Shown: one piece after another, positions 52,221 to 64,000 of the stretch
Layout: every line of letters begins with the position of its first letter
Position numbering within the stretch: the first letter of the stretch is position 1
From: Pyrocephalus nanus
Lineage: Eukaryota; Chordata; Aves; Passeriformes; Tyrannidae
Direction of reading: 5' to 3'
NCBI GenBank assembly: GCA_038380795.1
Contig: CM076261.1
Location: 6,826,556-6,890,555, forward strand
DNA: 64,000 nucleotides
The notes under the pieces: model-generated
What the model was told of the DNA's origin: nothing
The model's input: the letters and a program-made list of their open reading frames with translations, nothing else
Database searches by the model: none
Position numbers and translations under genes: made by a program

Positions 52221-52315
52221 TTTCACAGAGTAATGGAAGCATTATTGGGAAGAGCCCTGTGGAGGTTATGTAATCCAAACTCTACCTCAGAACTCAACTA
52301 GTTTCCAAAGTTGCC
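52221..52315 (-). mobile_element. Possible old CR1 fragment, reverse
   Basis: Plus-strand TTTCACAGAGTAATGGAAGC, then GGGAAGAGCCCTGTGGAGGT, TATGTAATCCAAACTCTACC and CTCAGAACTCAACTAGTTTC parallel the reverse CR1 3' end ('gggaagggacctctggaggtcatctaatccaacc...'). Several substitutions separate them, so this would be an older copy than the one at 41256. Judged by eye only. Confidence 0.5.
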
Positions 52316-55300
52316 CTTAAGTATCCAAAGTTAAAATTAAAACAAAAGTTTAGAAATCTTCAAAGTTGTATCAAAATACTGATAATAAGCATTAACATAT
52401 AATAGGATCAAAATTATTTCCTTCATATGTAAAATTTCTTTTAAGAGCAAAATATTCTTTTAAGTTGTCTGAAAGTAAAAGTGATCTTGAGAATACACCA
52501 TTGCTTACTTAGGTGTTATTGAAGGAAAATCTCAACTATTCAATTTAAAAATACTAACTCTAATATAGAATTACATTTTACAATTTAGAATATCTATTGA
52601 AGGATAAATGTTTTGAAAGTGGAGTTCAAAACAAATGTTTTGATAGAAATTGGTTTCTATGGTAAAATTTTATATAATCAGTTCTTACAGAAATAGCAGA
52701 AACATTCTTGATGAAGAGTTCTTCATTTTCTATTTTGTCTCGTCTAACAGATTTTCACTGTCATTAATTTCTAGCAGGAAAGAATTTGTAGATAACGACA
52801 ATCTGTCTCAAAACTGGAAACTCCACATTTAATGACAAGCTATCTTAGTGCATGGATTGCTCCTTTTTTTATTTTTTCTCTTCAATTTTTTTCCCCATAG
52901 GATTCTATGTAGACAGAAGAAAATTTAGAATATCTAGCCCCTTTTCTCACACGCAGAGATAGCTTAGAGTGTTTTATTAAAATATTTTACGGTCATACTC
53001 GCTAAGTTCTTCCTACAATTTACTCAGGAATTTATCAGCAATGCTACCAGAAGTAGACGTAGCTACTGAGTTAATTAGTTAATTCCTACAAATTGCCATA
53101 AGTTTGAAATGCAGCCGTCAGTTAGGAATATGCTGCAAGAGTTCCCTGCTATAGAGGAACCCAAACTAGAAAGAATCTAATCTTAAATATGATAAGGCTG
53201 ACATTGGTTCTGTTGGCCAAATATTTAGATAGACTATTTTCTCAGTAAAATTATGTTCTCAGTGAATTTTTGCAGTTCCCTTCTTATACTGTATACTGCA
53301 GAGAACAAGAAAGGTTTAAATTTTTTGGTAATATAGAACTTTAAATACATTTTTCTTTTTTTTGTCTTTTTTTTTACCAAGACCTAAGAACACAATGAAT
53401 GTTGCAGACAATTGTAGTAAAATATAAGGTATATTCAAACTAGTCTGCGAAATAAAAATGGCAGCACCATGTAACTAAAAATGTTAATCCTTTATATGGT
53501 ATATCTCAAAACGAGAACAACCTAAGGTTCTTGGTGGAAAAATGTAGTGTGTTATTTATAATTATGATAGGAATTTTTAAAAATTTCCAGAAGTTAAATC
53601 TGGAACAATATGTTTCCTTTATTGAAAATGAATCATAAAGCCTTTTGCTGTTTTTTATTGTATACATGAATATTTGCACAATTGTATGCTTTTTTTAAAA
53701 CTTTTATTTTATCTTCGAGCTAAAATATCTTCTGCAGAGTTTTCCTATTGCTACAGCTACAGATCCTCTAGTTCTTTAATGTGTTTATGGAAAGAAGGCT
53801 AAAACTAGTCTGCTAATGCTTACAAGAATTTTTAAATTACCATCTATCCAATATACTGCACTGGGACATAATTCCATAATTAAAACATTAATGCACATTC
53901 TGCTTGTAAGAGATTGGTATACAGCTGCCTAGTTACAAGAGCTGAAAGTGAGTTTTGATTTATTTGTCTGTTAAAGAATTTAGAATCAGATTACCTGCTT
54001 CCAGAAGGGTGGTATCCAAATATCTGCATTCCCAAGTTTTGTAGAAGCCATCTCAGGATGGCCTTCTGCAATGCACTGTCCCAAATGCTTACCACATACT
54101 GTTTCTTGATTACCTCTGCTAAAAGTGTTTTGCATGAGGAAATGCATAATGGCATATAGTTGTCTATATATCATTATTAAAAAGATATTTTTGAAGTAGA
54201 AACCAGAAAAAGAGTCGTAATTGTAACTTTTCAGGAATTCTTGCAAATACAGGGGGGACACCACACTATGCAGGGAATAAAATGTGGTCCAGTATGCACT
54301 GAATTGTAGCTTCTATTTGCTGTGTTTTGGAAAGTGTATATGACCCAAAGTTAACATAACTAACTGCTGATGTTCATAATAAGACATGGAAAAAGAGCTG
54401 CTTATTCAGGAACTCTCTCCCTTGTGCTGTGTATGTGGGGAGTTGTTGATAACATAAAGTCCAAGATTTAATTGTCTCACACGTTTCTATTGTTGATTTT
54501 TCTAGCAGTAGTCCTTTGTCCTGTATTTGGTTTGCCTTCACTGTGCTGCAGTTCTTGAGGACAGAAAGTTTATTGACCATATGATAGACCATTATTTTGT
54601 TGTGACCTCTTTTCCTTTTTCATGAAAGGTTGTTAAAAGTTTATGTGTTCTTTATTTTCCTTTGTATCTTTAAGAAGCTCAGAGAAGTATTCATACTCTC
54701 AACATAGGTGAGGCAAGATTTGTCAGCGTAAATAATTTATTTTGTAGACCATCCGTTGTAGCTGAAGAAAGCCTAGGCACTTTCTGGTTCATAAAACCTC
54801 CACTGTGCTGCTGATCTGAAAGAGTATCAGTAACACTCATAAAAAGTTTGATTTTTTTGTCTCCCTGAAAATATCAACACTTAATTATATAGCCTATCAC
54901 AGCTACTCCAATATACATTAAACACTAATTACAAGGCTGAAAAGTCAAACCTTTGTGCTAGGCTTTCAAGGTTATAAAGGTGTAAACAAAAGCAAGCTTG
55001 GCTCTCCCTGTCCCTTTCCCAGGGTAGGAAGGATGAAGGTGAGCACAGTTAATCCTTTGAGCATCTATGGCAGGTTAGATGCAGGACAGGCATCACTGAG
55101 TGAAATCCCAATGTAGATACTCAGGCTGTGCTGCTTTCCATAGGAATTCAGATCATCATGAGGTTCAAAAGCTTCTGCAAATTGTGTGGTGGAGACTGGT
55201 ACCCTCCCCGGAATGCAAAACAAGGAGGAACCTTTCCAGCTGTCCCTTCCCTCCCTCTTATGGCACACAGCCCACACACTCATTTCTAATTTTCAGTCTC

Positions 55301-55649
55301 AGCTCCTGGAGGCAGTATAAATTTACAGTTACCGAATAGCATTTAAAGATAGTCAATATTTTACTCAGAAAACGTTTAACTGCTTTTCTCCCACGGCTGG
55401 CAAACAGTGACCTTCCCTTTTTAAACTCGAATGATGCGCAAAGAAGTCACTGCACGAGTGGGAACACCATCAAGAACTTAAAGCTAATTCAGAGCTCAGT
55501 GTCTGAATATTCAGTATCCATGAGCTGAGCCCAGTCCTGATATGGCAGGGTGCAAATATATTTCTAAAATGTAACAAACACTGGATGCTGGATGGAGACA
55601 GCAGAGCATTGTAAGAATGCATTTATTTTGGTTGTAATTGGAATTTTGC

Positions 55650-55676
55650 AAAACAAACAAACAAACAAACAAACAA
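55650..55676. repeat. (AAAC)n microsatellite
   Basis: Six or so AAAC/CAAA units without interruption. Confidence 0.92.
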
Positions 55677-58600
55677 GCATTTTTAGCATAACTGCAAAGA
55701 TTTCAGAAGGAAAGAAAAGATGTTTAAGCCTTGTCTTCTTGCTTAGGAAAGGCAAGAATTTAGTCTTTTCAGTCTGAAGTACAGTTTTGCATTAGAAAGG
55801 ATCCAAGCACCTTGTGCATGCATACTGAAAAGTCTTAGAAGTATTCATTGCAGAAAAATAAGATGTCTTACTGCCCCCATCTTGCTGTCAAATGACTTTG
55901 TTTATATACTGATTTCCTATTCAGGGATATGCCTCAGTGACCTGCCTTTGGCTAATTAAGGTTTGAAAATTCAACTTTCTAATCCACACCTTAAATCCAC
56001 AAATAATAGGTGAGAAAATTTATACTCCACTGAATATCTCTGTACCTCACAATGACACCTATGCTTTCACCTTTAAAGACTTCTATAGTAATGAATCAGA
56101 GTGCTTTAAACTCTTATGAGTGATCTCTTCTAACTTCATTAATGACTCTGCTAATGATATAGTTAATCATGTCATAATGAAAGCTGAAAAAACAGGTAAC
56201 AACCACGGTTCCTCTTTTCATGATGTCATTGCTCTTTCTAGTTTCACTGCAAAGACACATTAAAAGAAATCAATTTTATACAAGTTTATTTGGACTTCAT
56301 AGAGGAAAACAATTGCTTTTATGGCAAGAAAAAACCGAGATACTGTGTTTCAGGATTTCAGTCCATAATGCTGAGATTTTTGCCTGTTCAAAACCTCTTT
56401 CATGGGTTTATTTCCAGGGTATTGTATATCAAAAACTGGGGCAAAGCCACTGTAATCTTGGGAAAACTATAATACAAATGAAGAAGTGGCATGGAATTAA
56501 GCATAGCACAAATCGGTTGGACAAGGAACCCTAGTCCCAGCACAGAGGGATTATAGAGCGGACAAGGTGTTCTTTCTTCTTATACCGCTTTCTCTATTTT
56601 TAACTGACAGAATATAAAACAGAAGGCATGAAGAGGTGCATTTGTACCTAGATCTTACAACAGGTATTGTGCAAGCAACAAAGGACATCTGTCACACTTT
56701 CCAGACCAGATCTTGGTTGAGAAGACTCATGAAAACAAAGAGGGGAAAAGATCTCACATATGAACTCAGATTACCAAATCGGTCTTCAGCATTAATCAAC
56801 ATTAATCAGTTATTAATATTACATTAAAAATCAGGCCAGTTACAGGGAAAATGATCTTCCTTTTAACAAAACCTGAATTTGTTGTAGAAGGAATGGATCT
56901 TCAAGACAGGAAACATATGTTCAGTTCACTATGAGCTGAAACTACTTGTTCAACTAACACTCTGGAAATTCATTGTTTAGATAAATGTGTCTTAGCTTGA
57001 TTTACTTTCTCAGAAGTTAGATACCCCAGTACAACTGCCCCTTAAGAGACAAAAAGGAAAAAATAAATGAAATTAATGATAACGGGTTTACAAGGTGGTC
57101 TGATTACTTTTGGAAGTCCAAATGATACTTATCTGAAAATACTTCTGAAAATCCTATCAACTCCATCAGTGTTTGTGGTACATCTTATACACTTCCAAGT
57201 ACTTTCAATTTCTGATTTTTAATAGATCAACTGCATCTGATGATAACTGAAACCAAAATGAGAGGGTTTTTGATTTATGTTTTGTCTCAGTGAATCAGTT
57301 GGTGCTGATATCTTCCAGGTATGATTTATGTATTCCTAGCTGCTGTAGGTGAAAAATTGCTTTCTTATCGCCTTGTGTACTTTGGAATAATTCACTCAGA
57401 AAGAAAAGGGAACCTCTCACACTCCTTGTGCATCCAAAGCTGCTTCTCATATTTTTTGCACTCTGTAGAGAGCATGTGAACACTACTGAGTAAAAATCAC
57501 ATGTAACAACCAGTTATTCTTAATCATTCCTTTAGCTTAGAAAACATTTCACTTCTCTCAGAAATTTGAGCTGTGCTTTTTGATATCTTAAAATGCTTAA
57601 AATGCAGAATGAATATTAAAAAAAAAAGAAAAAAAAAGTAACATATAAACTTTTACTGAGAACAAACTTATAAACAAGGACTATCTCTAGTTTTCAACTC
57701 ATGAGACTGTATATTTGAAACATAACTGGAATTAATCTTTACTTGATTGTGCTGACATATAAAAACATCACACAAAATAGAGTAGAAGCAAGGAAATTCA
57801 ACTCTATGCTTTCAACATTCTTTTAAAAATCTAAACAAGCAGTTTTAAAATTGTAAAATCATACTACCTGAGAAAAATTACCTTTATTTTACTGTTAAAT
57901 GGTTGCTATATAATAAGTTTATCCATTTTCGTGAAGCAGAGTCTGATTCTTACCTTGCGTTGTCTTTTCAATGCAGTTGTGGGTGGGAACATCCTGATGG
58001 GAACATTTGAGCTTTGAGAAAAGGCTTGTCAAAATAGATACAAAGATATTTTCAGAGACAATTTAGAGCAGTGAATACTTGAATTTTTCCCTATTTGAGT
58101 CAAAACAAAGTAAGCAAATTCTTCAGTGTTTTTTGACATTATCAGTTCATCTAAAATATGTTTATATTAATTACTAGGAGTAGGTTATGCTTGATATAAT
58201 GACACACGTTTCTTGGGATTAAGAGAGGCTGATGCTATCTCAAAAGAAAGAAATTATAAATTTGGATTTCTGTGCCTTGAAGATTGCCAGCAAGATGATG
58301 TTCCCTAGGTCTTATTATCAGCTCTATCCATGACAATGGGCAACCTGCAAGAAGACCTTGTTCAAGCAATTTGTCTTTCAGTTCAGAAGAGGGGAAGATA
58401 CCATGCCATTTGTAAAGTAGTCTGAGGCATGGGGATGAACTTTCTGTTTACCATTAGTGCTTCTACTCTACAAGATGTTCCACTGTTTCTTTGTATGAAT
58501 ACTTAGATAAGTAAACAAGCCAAATTACACTGCTATTTGAACACACTATCTTCTCCTTTAATAGTTCTATAAGAAAATTTTTATGTATTGGTAATTACAT

Positions 58601-61600
58601 ATGCAGTGTGCTGAGTCGTGAAAAAGTATTCCCAAGAATGCAAAGAAATGGTTCATAAAATTGCTTTGCCTCAGCTGAAAATACTCATAATTCAATAGAC
58701 AGGATACCAAACATAATTTATTTTGATAGAATGTATTGTGCTTGGAATGGAGACTATACCAAACAAGGAATATTGATGTGTGTAAAATGAGATTATCACT
58801 CTTTCTGACATAAATGTTATTTCTCTTGAGAACAAACCTCTATCAATATCCTTAATAGTTACATCCTCTAGCAAATAATCATGTCTGAACACAATAGGCA
58901 GAGATAAAAGACAACATTCTCCTTTGTTTCACAAGTTAAGTAAAGATTCTAGCAGAGCTTCTGAACTGGACTCACTTTATTTTAATCCCTCAAAATTATT
59001 TTGGCCCTCTGCAGGTCAATTCTTAAATTTTATGCAGGTGCTATTTCCTTAAGTTGTAGCCATTCTTTCTTTTCTTTCAGTTGTTTCTTTTCTTAATATT
59101 TCTCTTGTTAACATGGGGAAAAGAGGAGTCTTGAATGCCAAGTCCCACCTCTCTTGAATATTGTTTTTTATAGAAATTCCTTGATAACTCTCATTGCGCT
59201 CTTCCTAAGTGCTACACAACAATGCTTGGGATTTTCTTCTTTGTTCCCAGATTTTTTAATTCCTCTGCCTCTCCTTCTCTTCTGCATGCACTGTTCCATT
59301 TTTCTATATCTTTCACAAACCCTTTTTACTGCAGTGCAGTGAGACTTCTTTCAAAATTGAGCAGTGATTCTTTTATCTCAAAGGTGGAGTCCCGTAACAC
59401 CTACAGCTTCAGTGACCTGCAATGCTGTTCTGAGACTAGCCAAAATGCTGCTTTCATTTTCCCCAGATAGCCATAGTCCCTCAAGGGAATGAAAGGCATC
59501 CAAGATATGCATCTTCAGCTGTCAGGAAAGGCCATGGGAAATAGTACAGCTATGGGCACCAAAAAGCCCTTTTGATCATGAAGAGTGTGTTATGCCTGAT
59601 TATACAGACCCTAGAATATATTGTGTTGCTGAGAGGAGTCTCAGCAGTCCCATCAAAGGAAAGGATCAAAGGAGGATAAGCAGACTGATAGTTTAGGTAA
59701 GGGATGATCAAACAGGGGAAGCTTACTTGTGAGCAAAAATTGGGGATTATGTTGTCAAGCCTGCTTTCACTAAATACCATGGAAAATATTTAGCTGGCTC
59801 CCTCTGGGGCAACCGGGAGAATGTAAAATGTTTTTCAAAATTCCATCTTAGATGAGAGAAAATGTTACACTTTGCAAATTATTATTTTCATTCTCTGTCA
59901 TTGAGGATTCCTTAGAGGCACTGCAGCTTTAAGTGGCAACTTGTTTGAATGAGCACTGCTGCAAGGATTGTAAGAAGCATCAAAACCCATTTGAACCATT
60001 GAGTTACCTGACAATTACAAGGGACATTTATAGAACAGTACAGCATTTGAACATTAATTCGGTGTTTAAATATTCCCTTTGTTCATACACTTCCTTTTTT
60101 TTTCCAAAAAAAAAGTGAAAATTAAAAGAGCAAAAGAAGTATCCTCTTTCTTTTAACCAGAGTAAATTGTATTAAGGCAGCAGTTAGCAATTACTATCGT
60201 AAACAATTGCAGTTATTGTTGAGATAGAGTCTCAGAGATGCATGAAAACCTTTCAGTGAAGGCTTCCTCAAGCTTCTCCACTTGTATTCAAGATCCAGAA
60301 ATGAAAGAATGAATTCTGCAGTCAAATAAGATCAAATAAGGATGTGACATACTGAATTTGTTGGATGTCCTTTTTAATCAATACAAACAAACAAAATTTC
60401 TCACAAGCATGCTGGTATCACTGTGTCAAAAAAATTTGGATGAATCTGAGAATTTCTGCTCTATGGAAGCCTTGATAATTTCAAGTAAATGCCAGGTATC
60501 TTTGAAAACATGTTTTTGCCTTGTCCACCTGTAATACTTTGTTTCTGAGACATAAACTCTCAGCTCAGATATTGCAAAAACCTATTTCCATATCAACCAG
60601 CATAGCATCACTAAATTTGTTGCAGTTCATCGTTTATTATAAAAATAACACTGATAAATTTTTTTGCAAAATAACTAGAAAAATGTATTTGTTAGAGGAA
60701 AAGTCATCATTGTCCATCCAGGTTAGGTAAACAACATGTGTTGCCTAAAATACAACATCAGTCCCTAAAAATCTGGTAAGGGAGAGGTGTAGAACGTGCA
60801 CTTAAGTCTAAACAAATCTGTGGCATAAGGAATAATCCATTTGCTTCCTGCTATCAGAAAGCTTTCCTCTTGCTTTGCCTGTCACATTAAATATTGAAAC
60901 CTTCTGCTGAGCAGTGGAAATATTGGGAGCCCTCTGTCTGGGTCTACTGGAAGAAACATTATAGATATAAAGTGTGCAGCACATTTTCTTTGTGTAATTT
61001 ATGGGTTTGATTTTCTCATACACTGATTTTTGCACAGAGGGGAAGGGGTCAAACTGCATTGTCAGCTGTCTTTTAAGACGTAGCTTTAGGTTTAAAGAGG
61101 CATAAAACAGTTCTGAAAAGGTCATTCTGACCAAGGAATCAATTCAAGTTACAGAGATTGCAGAAAACTTCAAGACATGAAATTCTACAGAAAATTTATG
61201 CAAGGGTATGAAATTCTAGCAATCGGTAATTATTTTGCCCTTGTGTCAACTTTTATCCACTTCCTTTTAGAGAAATATGGAAAAAATGGTAAGTTAGCAA
61301 AGAAATATCCCTACTTGACAGTTCCAGAAGAAAACATGGATTGTTTTTCAGTGTAAATTTAAGATGAAAAAAAGTCAGGTGCTCATTTTGTGGAATATTT
61401 TGAAATGTTCTGGATTTTCTTGTGCTTCAGAAAAAGGCAAACTTGTTTTACCTTCTTTATAGCAGGACTAACTGAGCCTTTGTTCCTTGTAAAGTTTTCT
61501 CACGTGAGAAGTTGTCACCTAGCTGATTATAATGCAGGACTTCCAGTCACATACTAAAAGCAAGTACTTATTGCACGTAACAATCTTACCTCTCAGATTT

Positions 61601-62413
61601 CCTATGCTGTTACAAAGATGAATTTGATTACATAGCTTGACTTTCACAGAGACTTGGTGAACTGATAGAAAGGTTTGCATGCAAGATTTTATCCATGTTT
61701 AGTTTCAGGCTGTGTCTCATGCACTATCGTGCCACACAGAATCAGATCAGTAAAATAATAGGATCCTTCTTCAATACTTTTGCTTTTTAAAAAGAAGTCA
61801 AGTAAATGTAGAGAAAGAAAGGCAGTAGATTTTGTTGATTCCTCGTGGCACTCTTCCAAAATAAGACATACATTTTTAGGATAAAAACACAACATTTAGA
61901 TAAAGAATTATAATTCATCTAAGCTTTGACTGAATTAAGACCAAAGATTTTGTGCCCTATGAAACACAAATATGAAATTTTGAATCAGGAAAAGGGTGTC
62001 CAAAATATTCCTGACTGATATCTACAGGGTTCAGACAAGACGACTTGTTTCAAGCCCAGAGACACTGCCCTAAAATATTTATACAACATTTTCGCAAGTG
62101 CCATTCTGTGAGAAGTCAAGAAAAGTACTGAGAACTTTATTAAGAAAGGCAAGTGTTATGTGTTTAAAGATTGTCTTTGAAATCTATCAGATAGATTTAT
62201 AATTAGGGATTTCTTAGAGAGTTGTATTTCTTAGTTGCACCTAATACAGTATAACTGTCAAATAAGTTAATGAGTAAGTAGGGATTCTTAAATCACAGAT
62301 TGCATGTTTGCTGTGTGTATATATTAAATCCATATGCTAAAAATGATCAGGATGATACCAAAATCATCATCTAGACAGGATGCTACTTCTCTCAGCAGCA
62401 GCTGTGCTTATTA

Positions 62414-62443
62414 GCAATTCCTTTTGCCATTAATTGGAATTGC
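62414..62443. repeat. Inverted GCAATTCC...GGAATTGC around TTAATTGG
   Basis: GCAATTCC (62414-62421) and its exact reverse complement GGAATTGC (62436-62443) flank a short spacer ending in TTAATT, which continues as TTAATTGGAATTGCC. TAATTGG is a homeodomain-type site. The setting resembles a conserved non-coding element, which is an inference from texture only. Confidence 0.5.
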
Positions 62444-63679
62444 CAAACTGGATGTCCTTGACCTTTAAAGGGTAAAAGTAGGGACATTTTAGTAAAAAAC
62501 AACTCTTTTTAAATTAAATAGGACACTCCACATAAAATCAGCAGTAACTTTTGGAACATGGGTAGTGACTTTTCATAGATATTAGCAAGACTTTATTCCA
62601 TACTGAAGTCACCTAAACTGTGTCTGAAAAGTTAAAGAACGGTGCTTAACCTACTTTAAAAGCCTATATGGGAAGAAATAAAGTGTCAGAACTATGTAGC
62701 CAATCAATTTTTAAATCCCTTTTCTCCCTCTCAGTGTGTTCATCTTGGTGATTAGTCTACACAAACTTTCTTTGAATCCAGAGCTGATAGCAGATGTGCT
62801 TGGGCAGGATGATTGCTGATAAAAAAGATTTATTCTTATCTTCTCAAACTGGCCACGGTTCTCTCTTGAAATATAATTTCTTCCTTGAGAAAAGGCAGTC
62901 TTGAGGAAAGCAGTGTCTCCTCCCCAAAAACTGCTCACCAGCCTTACCTTCCTCTTCTGGCTTTGTTGCCATGTGTTTGCATCTGAAACTATTCAGATAT
63001 CTTAATTTAATGTGAGAGATTTCACTATGGATTGCACTGGAAAACATCATATGGCCTCTGAGAGAGCATTAAGTATTCTGGTATTTCACTCAATTCTCAC
63101 TGGTAGGTACTGCCTGGACGGTTTCTCATTGATTTTCTGACATATTTAAGAGTAGGAGTAACTTCATTTTCTCAGACCAGGTTAGAATTATACTCTGTGT
63201 CATACCCAGCATTTCCATGACACAAAAAATTTAATTTACCAAGAAAGGTTTATTTTATTTTTTTTCTAGCAATGCCAGTGCTGATACCCATGTTCAAGAA
63301 GCAGTCAGATTTTCCTTCATTATTATCTCTCTGTGCGCCAGACAATGCATTAGTTTAAAGCACCTTTGAGCCGTGTTGTGACATCAGCCTTTTGAAGCAC
63401 TTTGAAAGTGCACTGAAATCAACAGGGAGTCCTATTTAATAGGCAATTGTACTGCCTTGGGATGTTTGCTAAAGCCACACTGTCTTCTGGAATGAGAATA
63501 GCAAGAGAAAAGAAATTGGCACATAATTAGAAAATATAGTTCTTTCCATACAGTTTGTTCAAACTAAAGCAGTTATGTTGCTCTAGATGGAGTTTTTTTA
63601 GGTAGGCACAGAGGAATAATCAGGAAAAGAGGGGGACCTTGGATGACACTGCTTGTAACACGAGCAGCTTTGAGAAATG

Positions 63680-63919
63680 CTGTTTTGTTTTTAATCAGAA
63701 AGTGAAGGGCTGGCAGCTGGCTGCCCTGGGCTATAATTTAGCAGAGCACTCCAGCATGTAAGCAAATGGGACTTCAGTAGGTCCTCAAGGTGCCAATTCA
63801 GCAAAACCTGCCCCTTCCCCTCAGCAAAGCTCTGCCTCTCCACTGGAGATAGAGAGTTCCTGCAGTGCCTGCACTCCTTGTGCTCTCCAGTTTACTGTCC
63901 CTCAGCAAACGACTGAAAG
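63680..63919 (+). other. Possible conserved element or first exon
   Basis: The last few hundred bases look more GC-rich than the preceding 10 kb. They contain a TATA-like CTATAATTTA at about 63732 and a pyrimidine- and CTG-rich body. They end in GACTGAAAG|GTAGGC, a fair 5' splice-donor match at 63919/63920. No convincing open reading frame is present, so if transcribed it would be a 5' UTR exon of a gene lying to the right. The alternative is a regulatory element or nothing in particular. Confidence 0.2.
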
Positions 63920-64000
63920 GTAGGCTCTTCTTTTACAGACTGCTAGTGGAAGTGGACAAAAAGGCATGACAGAGAGAGATTTAAGCCTCTTGCCAAGTTC
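63920..64000. other. Non-coding window end
   Basis: Short remainder with no recognised feature. Confidence 0.5.

Larger units (their letters stand above)
52316..63679. other. Non-coding DNA, about 11 kb
   Basis: Stop-rich AT-rich sequence. It includes an AAAC microsatellite at 55650-55676, an A-rich tract at 57618-57638 and an inverted repeat at 62414-62443. Open frames reach about 108 codons (60808-61134, minus) but none has a recognisable domain. No further transposon is identified. Confidence 0.6.

Noticed and set aside
1..64000. CRISPR arrays, operons, phage or bacterial mobile systems
   Set aside because: The sequence is vertebrate nuclear DNA; there are no regularly spaced direct repeats and no dense coding.

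Overview
This window reads as vertebrate, and specifically bird, nuclear DNA with no recognisable protein-coding gene. The avian reading rests on several short 3' ends of CR1 LINEs that finish in the typical ATTCTATGATT-type tail. It also rests on three long-terminal-repeat (LTR) copies whose sequence I recognise as common bird endogenous-retrovirus LTRs. The rest is AT-rich, CpG-poor, stop-rich sequence with scattered microsatellites and A/T tracts. It could be intergenic DNA (a gene desert) or the inside of a very large intron. I found no bacterial features (operons, ribosome binding sites, CRISPR, insertion sequences), no tRNA or rRNA gene, and no open frame I can assign to a protein family.

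Layout. 1-2681: AT-rich, a TA/CA microsatellite and an A-rich tract preceded by AATAAA. 2682 to about 3560: a 3'-truncated avian LTR. 3561-12329: non-coding, with a MIR-like SINE relic near 4250-4385 and a hairpin at 6625-6678. 12330-12392: CR1 3' end. 14426-14881: the longest open frame (151 codons), in a block that looks more GC-rich than its surroundings, origin unknown. 18001-18081: an 81-nt stretch open in one frame and bounded by good splice-site matches. 18082-34257: non-coding, with a (TG)n tract and a 9-bp tandem repeat. 34258-41376: three CR1 fragments and a complete LTR of a second family (37838-38436). 41377-49448: non-coding. 49449-50587: a complete solo LTR of the first family flanked by a 5-bp target-site duplication. 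50588-64000: non-coding, ending in a more GC-rich stretch that could be a conserved element or a first exon.

How it works together: nothing here forms a pathway. The legible history is insertion of two ERV LTR families and several CR1 fragments into a non-coding landscape. Any function would be regulatory (LTR promoter and polyadenylation signals, possible conserved enhancers) or transcriptional (two weak exon candidates). Those points are inference and would be settled by alignment to other bird genomes and by RNA-seq.
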